64,000 nt of DNA, taken from positions 1,364,001 to 1,428,000 of the forward strand of contig JALJCS010000054.1 in NCBI GenBank assembly GCA_023055355.1, read 5' to 3'. Both the position numbers and the translations under genes were made by a program. Positions 1 to 11,289 of the stretch are shown here, piece by piece. This DNA is from Agelaius tricolor (taxonomy: Eukaryota > Chordata > Aves > Passeriformes > Icteridae). Position 1 is the first letter of the stretch. The number at the start of each line of letters is the position of its first letter. A model generated the notes under the pieces. That model did not search any database. It was given only the letters and a program-made list of their open reading frames with translations, and had not been told where the DNA came from.

Positions 1-2026
1 CCCTAAGGATTGGTGTGAACAGAAGGGGAGATCCTTTGGAAGAGAAAACCGAACCCCTCCCCATGGGGTCGGCGCAGACCTGACAAGGGGGAGGTTAAGC
101 ACCGGGGGGGGGGGGGATTTTGTTCTTTCTCCGCAATTTTTGGGAGCTCTCCCCGCGCCAGGAGGCTCCTCCAGCTGGCTGCGCCCTGGAGCTCCCGAGC
201 ACGGCCCGAGCCCCGGCCGCGCTGCTCCGTCTAATCCCACATGTCAGCAGATCCTTCCCCGGCCAGACACAAGTCTGGATCCCCTTCCAGTCACCTCCAG
301 TTCAACCCTGCATCTTTCCAGTTGATTAAAAAGGAGGAGAAGGCAGCCAACTTTCCCCGACGAAGCCCGGCGCGTTCCTAGCCTAAAATTCCTGCGCCCT
401 CTAGTGAAGCCGGGCCGAGCGGCTCGGCTGCTCCAGGAGCGAATCCAGGCAAAGCCGAGGAGAATCGGGGCAAGAAAAAGTTGTTCCAGAGCTGCCAAGA
501 GGCAAAACCGTCTCTAAGCTCAGCTTTGTTAACCCTGAGATGCCGCAGCCCGGCTGCGGTGGAGCCACAAGGGCTCGCAGCAGGGCCAGGAGTTTTTGGG
601 GATGCTGGAAAGAGTTTTTCCATGTTGGGGAATGTCCCAAAAGAGCCAAATCTGGGGATCTGGTCCATCCAAGGACGCTCATTTCCACCCTACACTCATA
701 TTGATGGACACCCCACCACCCAGCCGGAACCTTCCCACTCCATCTCACATGGAAAAAGGATATTTAAGGATTTATGATTTTCCAAAGGCAGAAAATGCCT
801 TCCCAGTGCCTCAGCTCCAGCTCCACGTGACAGCAAAGCGCCCCCAGCCCCGGCTGGAGAACGCCCCAGCCCCATCCTTACACCACAGCCAGGGAATTTG
901 AGGGAATTCTGTGAGCTCCAGCAGTGATTCCATGCCTGGTTGGGGTGTGGGGGACCACATTTTCCACGGCTTTCTCCTTCCCACCCCAAGCACCAGCACC
1001 AATCCCTGCCTTTGGCCATCCATGATTTCCAGGCCCCTCGCTCCCACCTGGCTCCCAAAAGAGGGAATGGAGCTTTCTGTTCCTCCCCTCCAGGAGGAAA
1101 ACTGAAATTTTGGGATCAGCCACCTGCATCCCCATCCAGCCTGGGGCTGCTGGCCTGACCAAAGGGAGGCAGGATGAGCCAGGAAATGTTTTCAGGAACC
1201 AATTTGGCACCTGCCGGAGGTTTGGCCGACAGGAGACGTCGGGAAGCATCCAAAGCAACATCTCAACCTGGATTCATCCTAACTCTTCCCACATTTCCAC
1301 AGGCCAGGCTGTGTTTGTCCCAGCCCTGCCCCATCACCACATTATCCTGGATGTCTGCCCCTCTCCAGAGCCCATTCCCGTGCTCCAGCGGGATTAGAAA
1401 CCGGGATATTTTTGGAGGTGGTTCATGGGCAAGAGGCCATCCTGGTACTGGGAGCATGAACAAAGGGAAAACACAGCAAAAAAGTTGGAAAGGCACCACA
1501 AAAGGAGAGAAAATTCCAAAAAATCCCATTCCTACCCGGACACTCTGTTTATAAAAGGTTCGGGCCTTGCACACAGCAAAGAACTGATTCCTTTTCTCCC
1601 CCTCGTTTTTTTGGAAATGGAGCACATGGAAGGCTCCATCCTGGAGGAATCCAGGCTCTCGTGAACGCTCCAGCCTCCAACGGGAGTCTGGGAACAGGAG
1701 CTGGAGCCTCCAGGCTGAAAGGAATGAGGCGCCTTTGCCAAAGGCTCTTACACTGAAATTTGAATGATTCTCAAAAAAAAAAAAAATCTGCTGGAAAAAA
1801 TGGAAGGATCATTTGGGATCCTTGGCTCTTGTCATGATGCACCTTCAGGGGCTGTCCCTACCTGTGATTTTTCCATGTTACCAAAAAAAAAAGGATTATG
1901 AGAAACTCCCGCATTTCCAGTCAAGTTCAGAATAAAATTAATCCCAAGATCTGCATTTCCCCACAACTCAATAATCTCCATGTTCAAGAATCTCTCCTAC
2001 AAATCCCCCACATGGCATGGGAGGAT
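1..2026. other. Intron 2 of CYP26B1, mostly unremarkable
   Basis: Unique, moderately GC-rich DNA with short G and A runs (103-117, 1773-1790). Apart from the CTCF-like motif at 391 I see no exon, RNA gene or recognisable repeat. The short open frames lack splice-consistent coding character. Confidence 0.6.
391..410 (-). promoter_or_regulatory. Candidate CTCF site
   Basis: The minus strand reads TTCACTAGAGGGCGCAGG, which fits the CTCF core CCASYAGRKGGCRS with one mismatch. It lies in intron 2 of CYP26B1 in CpG-richer surroundings. Occupancy cannot be read from sequence. Confidence 0.5.
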
Positions 2027-2358
2027 TTCAATCCCAAACCCTTTCAGGCCCTGCTTTCAATCCCAAGTCCTTCAAGGCCTCACTTTCACTCCTAAACCCT
2101 CCAATGCTTTGCTTTCAATCCCAAACCCTCCAATGCTTTGCTTTCAATCCCAAACCCTCCAAGGCCCCGCTTTCAATCCCAAACCCTTTAAGGCCCTGCT
2201 TCCGATCCCAAACCCTTTAAGGCCCTGCTTCCGATCCCAAACCCTCCAAGGCCCTGCTTCCAATCCCAAACCCTCCAAGGCCCTGCTTCCGATCCCAAAC
2301 CCTCCAAGGCCCTGCTTTCGATCCCAAACCCTCCAAGGCCCTGCTTTCGATCCCAAAT
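2027..2358. repeat. Minisatellite, unit about 29 bp
   Basis: About eleven tandem units of the form aaggccctgcttccgatccc followed by aaaccctcc. The central units (2190-2350) are nearly identical and the left units are more diverged. Frames through it give periodic peptides on both strands, which is an artefact of the repeat. Confidence 0.95.
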
Positions 2359-2360
2359 TT

Positions 2361-4524
2361 TCAAGCCCGAGAGGTCAAAGGGGCTGTGGGGGAGAGCCAG
2401 GATCTGCCTCAGCAGCCCCTCTGCAAAACTGCCTGAGTGTCCCAAAAATTCCATCCCCAGCAGAATTCCATCAAGAAATTTCAGCTTCTGGGCCGAATTT
2501 CTGGGGGTACCAAAAGGTACTGGGATTCATCAGCTTGGGAATGCTGCTCCCAGTGTCTTTTCCCTTTTATTGATGGAGAAAAAGGAGAATAAAATTCACC
2601 TTACACTCCTCAAGGAGGGAGAAGGATCCCACATCCGTGGATGTCCTGGCAAAGAAATGGGAGCTGTGTCCAGAGAAGAGGGATCAGAAACGTGGGATCA
2701 GCGAGCCAGGATCCAGCTGGGATCCCTGTGGATGGAGCTGTGGAGAAGGAGAATCCCACAAACCCTGCAGGCATGGTCAGAGCTCTCATTCCTCGGGGAA
2801 TTATGGAATGGTTTGGGTTGGAAGAGACCTTGAGGACCTAATTCCGACCCCTGGGATGGGCTATCCCGATGGGTGATGGATCACTGCCCGTGGTGTGGGC
2901 ACGAAAGATTCCCTGGAGACAAGGAGGAGGAGAACAGCTTTCCCAGGGAACAGTGGAAGTGAAATACCAGGAGGAAAATCCCAGTTTTTACAGAGCTGAT
3001 GGGTTTTCCTGGAGCACGGAGAGAGGACAGAAGGGAAGGATCCCTATGGATTTAAGTAACCCGGAGCAGGATTATCCTAAAGACAAAGCCAGACTTAAAA
3101 ATAAACCAGTCCTTGGTACTGCCAAGAATTCCAGGAACTGGGAACAGAGCAGAGCAAGAGGTGGCCACACCTGGGAGGGGATGAGTGAGAAATTGCCAAT
3201 CCATGGTGCAGCCACTTCATCCCAAAGGAATAAAAAACCCTTCCAGATCATACAAAGTCTCATGGCAGAAATAAAGGAAAAAAATCTTGGAAAACTGATT
3301 CCTCCAAGGAAATCCTGAGGATTGCAAGGCCTCCATGGGATGAGAGAACACCGGAGGAGCTCCTGCAGACCAGGCGAGGGTTAAAGCTGCTCCAGGGAGG
3401 AGGGGACAGGGGCTGAGGTGACCCCAAAAAGGTGATCCCCACCCTACAAGGAGAAGGAAGCTGGAGAACCAGCAGGTGACAGAGAGATTTGATGGGAAAA
3501 TTCCACCTGGGAAGGGATGGAGACCTCCGTTACCACCAGAGGGATAAATGGAATATCGCAAACCACAGCTGAGGAGGTTCCTTGAGCTGCTTGAGAGGAT
3601 GGATGGAAAAACCAAAGGGACCACGGTGCAGGATGGATCCTGACTCCCTGACATCCCTGGGATTTGCTCCTGGTCCCTCTGGAAGTGGAGCCTGGACTGC
3701 AGCTCCACCCGGCTGCTGCCCAAGGAGGGGCTTCGCCTTCTCCCTGCCTCCCAGCACACCCAAAAACTCCCACCCTGGAAGGTGGAAAATCCCAATTTGG
3801 GGATCCCAGGGTATCCCACAGCCACAATCCTGCTCCACCAGCACAGTGGGCCTGGAGCTCGTGGGGAGTTTTGGGATGGAAGGCACCATGAAATCCCCCA
3901 AAATTTGTCCTTTAGCCAGGAGCTCCTCCATTTGCCTTTTTTTTTAATCCTTTAGATTAAAACTGGTAATTTTTTTTAATCCCTTGAATTAAAACTGATT
4001 AAAATAATTAAAATTGCTCTGGATTTACACCCCTGGAGATGACAGGGGTGACTTTTTCTAAAGTCAAGGAGCCAACCTAGCCCAGGAATTCTTCCCCCGG
4101 AAGGGGAGCAGGAGCCATCCTCCATCCATGGAAGGTTTTCCCTGCTCTAGAGGCTTTTGCCCATGGATTAAGGCTCCCAGGGCATGGAGAAGGGGCTGGA
4201 GCTGATGTCAGCTGCAATTCAGCCTGTTTGATATAATTTTGGGAGCTGGCTCCGATGGATTGGGGTGGTTTCCTTTCCACCATGGAATAGGCTGGGAGGG
4301 TGGGATAGACATGGAAAAAAACCAACCTAAAAACCCTAAAAAAAATCCCCTACTAACAACCTCGGTCCAGGCTGGAAAAAAATCCTAGAAACCCTAAAAA
4401 TAAATCCTGTTAACAACCTCAGTCCAGGTTTTTTGTAGGGAAAGATCCATTCCTCCACCTCCCATCGCTCCTTCCTCCTGCAGCCCTCTCCCCCATCCCG
4501 ATCCTTCCCTCCCCCCCAGCAGCT
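2361..4524. other. Intron 2 spacer
   Basis: Unique DNA apart from a CR1 tail at about 2796-2862 and an imperfect local duplication at 4320-4440 (aaccctaaaaa followed by aacaacctcggtccagg, twice). No exon is recognised. Confidence 0.55.
2796..2862 (-). mobile_element. CR1 LINE 3' tail fragment
   Basis: It opens with tatggaatggtttgggttgg and agagacctt, the complement of the CR1 3' terminus, then decays. Confidence 0.65.
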
Positions 4525-4690
4525 GGTTTATATTTGCCTGTAAATTTATGGCCCCTTTTGTGCTCTTAATCCCCTCGCAAACGATATGAAAGCCTCGGAC
4601 CTTTCCACTCGGTGCTAATGAGCTCAACACTTGCGTGCCTCGGAGGCAGAGCATTAATTGCGCTGTGTTAATGAGCGATGGAGCTTTGGA
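4525..4690. promoter_or_regulatory. Candidate conserved element in CYP26B1 intron 2
   Basis: A compact AT-rich block with many homeobox cores (ctcttaatc, ggtgctaatgagctc, gcattaattgcg, gttaatgagc) and no repeat similarity, standing out from GC-rich intron. The composition is that of a vertebrate developmental enhancer. Conservation is not tested. Confidence 0.4.
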
Positions 4691-6999
4691 CACTGAGACA
4701 AACCAGGGCTGCCCCTCCTGCTCCCTCCTGGAATCCCTGGATGTCTCCCCAGCAATCCCATGGATTGCTTTCATTTTATTCCATCTTTGCACTTTTTTTT
4801 GGCTTTTTTTTTTGAGCCGGCTGTGCCTATTTTGGGGTGGCTCTGCTGGAACACGAGTCCGGCACTCTCCTGCCAAGCTGGATGATCCCGAGGAAAGTTT
4901 GATCCCGCCTTTCCCTGTACATCCCGGGAATCTCCTTCCTGGCCCTGGGCGCTGCTCAGACTTGACCTAAAGCCTAAAGGCCACGTCCTGGTCATTCCCA
5001 GTTCCCATTTCCTCCTCCACCAGGATCCCTTGCAGGCACAGGAGTGCTGAATTCCAGCTTCCTGCTGGAATTGCCATAAAAGCAGAGGCTGCAGGATCCC
5101 TAAGATCAGGTTTGTTCTGCCCTCATTACGGCTCCTTTCACCCCAGAGCCGACACTCCCAAAACCTGGGGGTTTCCGGGTGGAAATGGGAATTGAAGAGG
5201 TCGACAAGGACAAGTTGGGATTGGATGGGACAAGGATGGAGGGAAGAGCCAGAGTGGGACAAGAGCGGGATGGGGAGACCCCCAGAGCACGGAGCAGGAG
5301 CTGGAATGATCCCACCAACCCTTCCCAGGGAGTTCCAGCAGGAGCTCCACTCCCATGGGATGACATTCATCCATCATGGGGCGGGCAGGGACGGGGATCT
5401 GCCACCAAAAACCTGGAGCAAAGACCCTGCTCAGCCACCGGGGTCACTCCTGTGAGGAACCTGGAGGGGATTCCAGACACAAATTCCACTGTGGAGCTCC
5501 GGCTCCAGCAGGGGTGGCCCAGACCCTTCTCCAAAATCAACACAAACTCCAGCAGCAGGAACAGCCTGGCCGGGATAAATGTCCCAGGAAAGTGGGAGAG
5601 GAGTTTGGAGCTGCTGTTGTTTATTCCTTGTAAACTGCTCCAAGGGCAAAGCCAGAGCCAGCACTGGGGACATCTGCAATGGAGCCATTCCATAGGGCAG
5701 GAATTTTCCCCATTCCCAGCCCTCCATCCTGCCCCACATCCCTGTTCCAGGCTGACTCCAAACCCAGAGAGTTCGTTTCCCAAAGCAAGGAGGTTTTCCT
5801 CAGTTTATAGGAATTTTCAGTGCCAGTGACACCTGCAGTGAAGGCGTTCCCTGCCGCAGGAATTCCATGTTCCCAGCCTTCCATCCCTGCCCCAAGGTGA
5901 TTCCATATCCTGCAATTCCCTGTCTGTAACCTCATTTCCCAAACCAGGGAGGTTTCCTCCAATTTATAGGAATTTTGACAGCCTCCTGGAGGGGAAATTT
6001 GATAAATTTGGGATGGGAAAAAGCTTCCATAGGGTTAGGATTGGGCTCCTCCTGAGCACCTCCTGCATCCCAGAATCCTTCACCAACGCCTACGGGATCA
6101 ATACTTCTGGATATTCTATATGGAATGGGATAACAAATCCATAAAGATCCCAAAAAACAGCTGGGACACGGAAACAGGAAAGAGAGAAGAGCTCCAACAC
6201 CTGAATCATCCCACCCTATCCCCGATCCCATTCAAGCATCCTCCAGCGGGAATTCTCTGATCCCGGAATTCCGACGAGGAGCTGAAATTCCTTGGAAAGC
6301 TGCAGCGAGCAGCTGATCCCTGGCAGGATCCCAGAACCCTCCTGCAGGAACATGTTGGGTTTGGAGCTCATCTCCACATCCCAGTGACAATCTGGAGACC
6401 ACGGAGCGGCTGCCAGGGAATGCTGCTGGAAATAAACGCGGCTCTGTGGGGTTTGGGGAAGATGAGGGGGATTTAAGGCCTGGACAAGAGCTGGGGGATG
6501 GCCCCAAGTGGTTGGAAGGGCAGCAGAGGTGGGTTCCACACTCTGCTTTTCCTCATTTTGGCCAAAATCCCGTGCCAGGTGAGGAATTCCGCCTCAATTT
6601 TTGGCAGGATCGGGGAATTGGGAAGGGTCAAGTGAAGGCTCGAGCTCAGAGGTGAAGCAAAACCCAGAATCCGAGAGGTCATGGAACGCCAGGAAAGCCC
6701 ACAGTGCTTTAACCTGGATCATCACCCGCCAAAGAGATTCCCCAGGAAATCCTCTCTCCACGGAGCTTCCAACTGCTCCGAATCTTTCCATGAACCCCTC
6801 AAGAGCAGCACCCTCACTGGAAACTGGGGGATCCCGTGGAAAATTCTGCCTTTTCCGAGTCCTTTCCTTGCTTCCCTGGCAGGTCAAGAGGAGAATTCAG
6901 GCTCAGTTTAAGATTTAAGCTCGCCCTAAGTCCAAATCCTTTCTCCTGAGAGCTCTGTGAGTTTCAGGGTGGGGAGAGCTGGAAGCTGGAGCCGTGGAA
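4691..6999. other. Intron 2 spacer
   Basis: Unique sequence with an internal duplication (5560-5830 against 5840-5980, around ttataggaattttcagt / ttataggaattttgaca). No coding exon, RNA gene or CR1 copy is recognised. Confidence 0.5.
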
Positions 7000-7150
7000 C
7001 AACAAAAATTCGGGATTAACGAGCTCCGAAGAGGCCACACCTGAAGGAAGGAGCCTTAATCTGCCCCTTGGAATCTTGATAAGAGCAGAATAATCGATTT
7101 GCACCTCATTAGAGGCAGGCTCAGCTTATCTCCGAGCGCAGCTCGGGGAT
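7000..7150. promoter_or_regulatory. Candidate conserved element in CYP26B1 intron 2
   Basis: Non-repetitive block with GATA-type sites in both directions (cttgataag, agcttatct), homeobox cores (gattaacg, ccttaatc, cattag) and an atcgat core. Putative enhancer by composition only. Confidence 0.4.
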
Positions 7151-7565
7151 GGGTTTTTAGGGAGAAGAGGAATCCCTAAATCGGGATCAGCCCAGGCTGG
7201 GTGGGGTGGGAGGCGCTGGGCTCCCAAAAGCAGCGATTAGCAGGAGATGGAGGGAAGAAATGAGGCTGAAACTGCCGAATTCCAGAGCCGGGCACTGCTG
7301 GACTCAATCTCCAGCTGATGAAAGGAAAAACTTAAAAAAGAATTAACTCCCAGAGTGTCCCAGATCCTGGGAAAAGAGTTTGTGGGAGCTCAAGGAGCAC
7401 CAAGGAGTGGGAGAAGGAGCCGGGGGTCATCCTGGGACAGGGTTTTGTTGGAATTCCTGAGCTCGGGAGGCTTTTGGCCACCCCTGATGCAGGAATTAGG
7501 ATTTAGGAGTTAATTGGGATTTAGGAATGAATTAGGAATGAGGATCCTTGCCGGCTTGGAATCAC

Positions 7566-7800
7566 AAGTGATGCCAAAAATCATGGAATAATGGAATGAC
7601 TTGAGTTGGAAGGGACTGTAAGGATCATCAGTTCCACTCCCTGTCACCGCCAGGGACAGCTCCCAGGGTGCTCCGAATCCCATCCCGGCCTGGCCTTGGG
7701 CACTGCCAGGGATCCAGGGGCGGCCACAGCAAATCCGGGAATTCCAGCCCAGCCCCTGCCCACCCTGCCAGGGCACCATTCCCTCCTAACATCCATCATT
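7566..7800 (-). mobile_element. CR1 LINE 3' tail
   Basis: Starts at aatcatggaataatggaatg and continues through gggcactgccagggatccag and gaattccagcccagcccctg, the passerine CR1 3' untranslated region read in reverse. About 230 bases are retained. Confidence 0.88.
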
Positions 7801-8202
7801 CGCTCAGGACGCAGGAAGGGTTTTGAGGAGATCTTTAGGACCAAGAACATTCCAAAAGCTTCGGGTTTCAGAGCTTAGGGCTGGCCGCGTGGTTTTTCCC
7901 AGTAGGAAAACCCCAGGAGTGAGAGCAGCAGGAAGGGCCGTGGAGGAGAGAGGAAACCTCTGCCGGGTTCGTGCCCAGCCCAGCCCTGGTGCCAACCCCA
8001 AACCCACCAGGATCCCACAGAGGTCAGGCCTCCCTTTTCCATGACCCCATAACCCACAGTCCCCCGGGCCTGCTCCCAAGGCCGGAATTCCGTGGTTTTA
8101 TCCAGGCCAGCAAAGGCCACTTCGGATGAGCAAAAAAATAATCCAGAGGTGCAGGAGGGTGAAAGGAGCAGGGAATGAGCACCTGCAGATCTCTCGCTGA
8201 TC

Positions 8203-8586
8203 CTGCTTAACCCTTCTTGGATAGGGAATAAACCTTCCTTGGATAGGGAATAAACCCTTCTCGGACAGGGAATGAATCTGTCCTAGATAGGCAATAAAAC
8301 CTGCCCTGGATAGGGAATGAACTCTCCTTGGACAGGGAATGAACCTGTCCTAGATAGGGAATGAACTCTCCTTGGATAGGGAATAAAACCTCCTTGGATA
8401 GGGAATAAACCTGCCCTGGATAGTGAATGAACTCTCCTTGGATAGGGAATAAAACCTTCCTTGGATAGGGAATAAAACCTTCCTTGGATAGGGAATAAAA
8501 CCACCCTGGACAGGGAATAAAATCTCCTTGGATAGGGAATAAGAGCACTGTGGATAGGGAATGAACCCTCCTTGACAGGGAATGAA
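8203..8586. repeat. Minisatellite, unit about 22-25 bp
   Basis: About sixteen tandem copies built on ccttggatagggaataaacc, with variants carrying gacaggg and aatgaa. Confidence 0.95.
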
Positions 8587-9103
8587 CCAATTTTCCCCCT
8601 GGATGGAGGCAGCCCCATCACCACCCCCTTGGTAGGAAAAACGTCTCCATTTTTAAGGGAGAACCCCAGCACTGGAGGGGCTGAGCTGGTCCTGGTTTGG
8701 GGCAGGGACAGGCTCAGCTCTTTCCCTGGTGTCGCTCCTCAGCGTTGTGACCCACGGGTGTCATGTGCTGTTTGTTTTCCTGCCATCTCCCCCAGGAGAA
8801 AAGAGGGAAGGAATTTTCGGAGGTTTGGAAGGGATTTTACAAAAATCCTCCAAAACAGGAAACGCTGCTGGAGCAGGGACCTGGCCCTGGGGCAGGGATG
8901 GGGACGGCCTCGTGTCCCCAACAGTGTCCCCAGTGCTGTGGGGGGGTCACCCCCCCTTTCATCCCAAACCATTCCCAGCCCAGATCCAGCTGGGAAAGAG
9001 CCCATGGGGTGTGACAGCCACACCAGCACTGCCACCAGCCCTGCGGCAGGGGGGACACGGGGACTGTCCCCTCCCCTGATGGGGTTCAGCACCTCAAACC
9101 AGA
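8587..9103. other. Intron 2 spacer
   Basis: Unique GC-rich DNA; nothing recognised. Confidence 0.5.
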
Positions 9104-9615
9104 GCGGAGGCATGACACAAGAGGGTCCCAGCACCCCCAAACCAGGCTGATCTGGGGGTGTCACCTCTGGGGGACACAAAATGGGCTCAGCATCCCCAAA
9201 ATTGGCTGCCCTGGGGACTCTAAGGTGACACAAAAGGGGCTCAGCACCCCCAAACCAGGCTGATCTGGGGGCTCTAAGGTGACACAAAAGGGGCTCAGCA
9301 CCCCCAAACCAGGCTGGGGCTCTGAGGAGGGGAGACATCACTTCAGGGGGACACAAAGGGGGCTCAGCACCCCAGACTAGGTAGATCTCGGGGTTTTAAG
9401 GGGAGGTGTCACTTCAGGGGGACACAAAATGGTCCCAGCAGCCCCAAGCCGGCTGCCCTGGGGGGTCTGAGGTGACACAAAAGGGGCTCAGCACCCCAAA
9501 CTAGGTAGATCTCGGGGTTCTTAGGGGAGGTGTCACCTCAGGGGGACACGAAATGGCCCCAGCAGCCCCAAACCAGCTGCCCTGGGGTTGTCACCTCAAG
9601 GTGACACAAAAAGGT
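9104..9615. repeat. Tandem array, unit about 55-65 bp
   Basis: Roughly eight units based on gacacaaaaggggctcagca, then cccccaaaccaggctg, then ctctggggg-type sequence and aggt. Two unit types alternate (aaccaggctgatc and actaggtagatctc). Confidence 0.92.
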
Positions 9616-9944
9616 CTCAGCCCCTCCCCAAAGCCCCGCTTCACCCCAGAACCCCCCACATTCCCAAATTCCCCGAAATCCCAAATTCCCTGAAATCCCA
9701 GGAAGTTCTCAGCACCACCCCCTGCACCCAAAGCCCCCCTGGGGGTGCCACAATCCCGGGGGGTCCCCCCCTTGTGCCACATCCCCCATTTAGGAGCCCT
9801 CCCCGCCGTCCCTGTCACGCGTGTCCCCATCACGGGGGGCTCGGGGGGTGACACGAGTGTCCCCCCCACATCCCACCCCATCCCATCCCGAGCCACCTTG
9901 AAATTCCTCGAGGTATCAGCGCGCCCGGGGGGGAAAAAGGGAAC

Positions 9945-10510
9945 AAAGTGAAAGAGAGGGGGGGAAAAAGGAAAGGGGGAGGAAAAACGGGGGAAAAAGA
10001 GGAAAGGGGAAGGAAAGGAAGGGGGAAAAAAGGGGGGGGGAAAGGAAGGGAAAGAAAGGAAAAGGGAAGGGAAGGAGGGGGGAAAAAAGGAAAGGGGGAG
10101 GAAAAGAAGGGGGAAAAAGGAAACGGGGAGGAAAGGAAGGGGGAAAAAAGAAAAGGGGGAGGAAAGGAAGGGGGGAAAAAAGGAAAGGGGAAGGGAAGGA
10201 AAGGAAGGGGGGAAAGGAATGGGGAAGGAAAGGAAGGGGGGAAAAGGAAAGGGGAAGGAAAAAAGGAAAGGAAGGGGGGAAAAGGAAAGGGAGAGGAAAG
10301 GAAGGGGGAAAAGGAAAGGGGAGGAGAGGAGGGGGGGAAAGAAAGGGGGAAGAAAGGAAGGGAAAAAGAGGAAAGGGGAAGGAAAGTAGGGGGAAAAAGA
10401 AAGGGCGAGGAAAGGAGGGGACAAAAGGAAAGGGTGAGGAAAAACGGGGGGAAAAAGGAAAAGGGAAGGAAAGGAGGAGGGGGTGGGGGAAAAGGAAAGG
10501 AGGGGGGTAA
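9945..10510. repeat. Long polypurine tract beside CYP26B1 exon 2
   Basis: About 565 bases of almost only A and G on the plus strand, built from gggggaaaaaggaaag-like words. On the gene's strand it is a continuous C/U tract beginning about 17 bases past the exon 2 donor. Such mirror-symmetric tracts can form triplex DNA, and polypyrimidine-binding proteins can bind them in RNA. The role here is inference. Confidence 0.95.
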
Positions 10511-10526
10511 AAGCGGGGTCACGGAC

Positions 10527-10751
10527 CTTCCTCTTGTGCCGGTGGATGTCGCCGATGGAGTTGGCCACGGTGTTGGGGCCCAGCAGCATCCGCGTGCTCC
10601 GCGGCCACTCGGTGCTCACCAGGTGGTGCTCCCCCATCAAGATCTTGCGCACGTTCTCCGCGCCCGTCACCCGCACCAGCGGCCGCCCCAGCAAGTGCGT
10701 CTTGAACACGTTCCCGTACTTCTCCCGCCGCGAGGACTGGAAGCAGGAGCC
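10527..10751 (-). CDS. CYP26B1: CYP26B1 coding exon 2 (residues 69-143)
   Basis: Second coding exon, phase 0 at both ends. The acceptor is cccgcag|GGC and the last codons are HRHKRK before gtccgt. The 75 codons match the human exon length from memory. It reads [20 protein letters not shown] at its start, then [19 protein letters not shown], the region of helix A, the first beta sheet and helix B. It continues through the B-C loop ([20 protein letters not shown]), which in this family lines the retinoid pocket, into helix C ([10 protein letters not shown]), whose basic residues contact the haem propionates. The donor GTCCGT is weak compared with the consensus GTRAGT, and a 560-base polypyrimidine run (coding strand) starts within about 20 bases of it. 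The reading frame stays open into both introns only because they are low complexity. Confidence 0.97.
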
Positions 10752-11289
10752 CTGCGGGGGTGCCCAGGGGTTGGGATGGGACGGGACGGGCGCGGGGTGG
10801 GAGGGGGGAAGGGGAATTGGGGGCGGAATTTTGGAGTTTTGGGGGGCGTTGGGGTCACCCCGCGTCCAGCCCGCCCGCTCTCCCCGCAGCCCGGCGGGGG
10901 TCGGTGCCTTCCTTCCCCCCTTCCTCCTCCTCCCTTTACCTCCCCTGTCACTTTTACACATATTCCTATTTTTCCTCCTCTTCCCCCCCCCCCCCTTTTT
11001 TTCCCCTCCTTCACACCCTCCCCCTTTTTTCCCCCCTCGCTTTTTGCCTCTTTTTTTTTTCTCCCCTCTTTTTCCTCCCCTCCCTCCTCGCTCGGGCTGA
11101 TTTTCCTCGAGAAAGGCAGCGCTTTGCCTAAGTAAATCTCCAGATTTCAGGGACTTTAATAACTTTCCCACATGCTCCAGGGGCTTTTGTCGGCGGAGAG
11201 GCGGCCGGAGCCGCAGCAATAGCGGGGGCGGGGGTCCCCAAAAAACCCCCCTGGCGAGCGAGGAGAGCCGCGGCCGCGCCGCCGGGCTG

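Noticed and set aside
1..20. ccctaagg at the left edge as telomeric repeat
   Set aside because: A single word, not tandem.
4320..4400. aaccctaaaaa words as interstitial telomere sequence
   Set aside because: Not in ccctaa register and only two copies.
7566..7800. CR1 copies as protein-coding LINE remnants
   Set aside because: All copies seen are 3' tails without reverse-transcriptase or endonuclease coding sequence.
9948..11135. 395-codon plus-strand open frame rich in Lys/Glu/Gly
   Set aside because: Translation of the polypurine tract and of exon 2 antisense; no family resemblance.
9591..11219. 542-codon minus-strand open frame
   Set aside because: It contains the real CYP26B1 exon 2 in frame, but the rest is intron: polypyrimidine tract on one side (Pro/Phe/Ser peptide) and low-complexity Lys/Gly/Arg on the other. 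Canonical splice sites bound exon 2.
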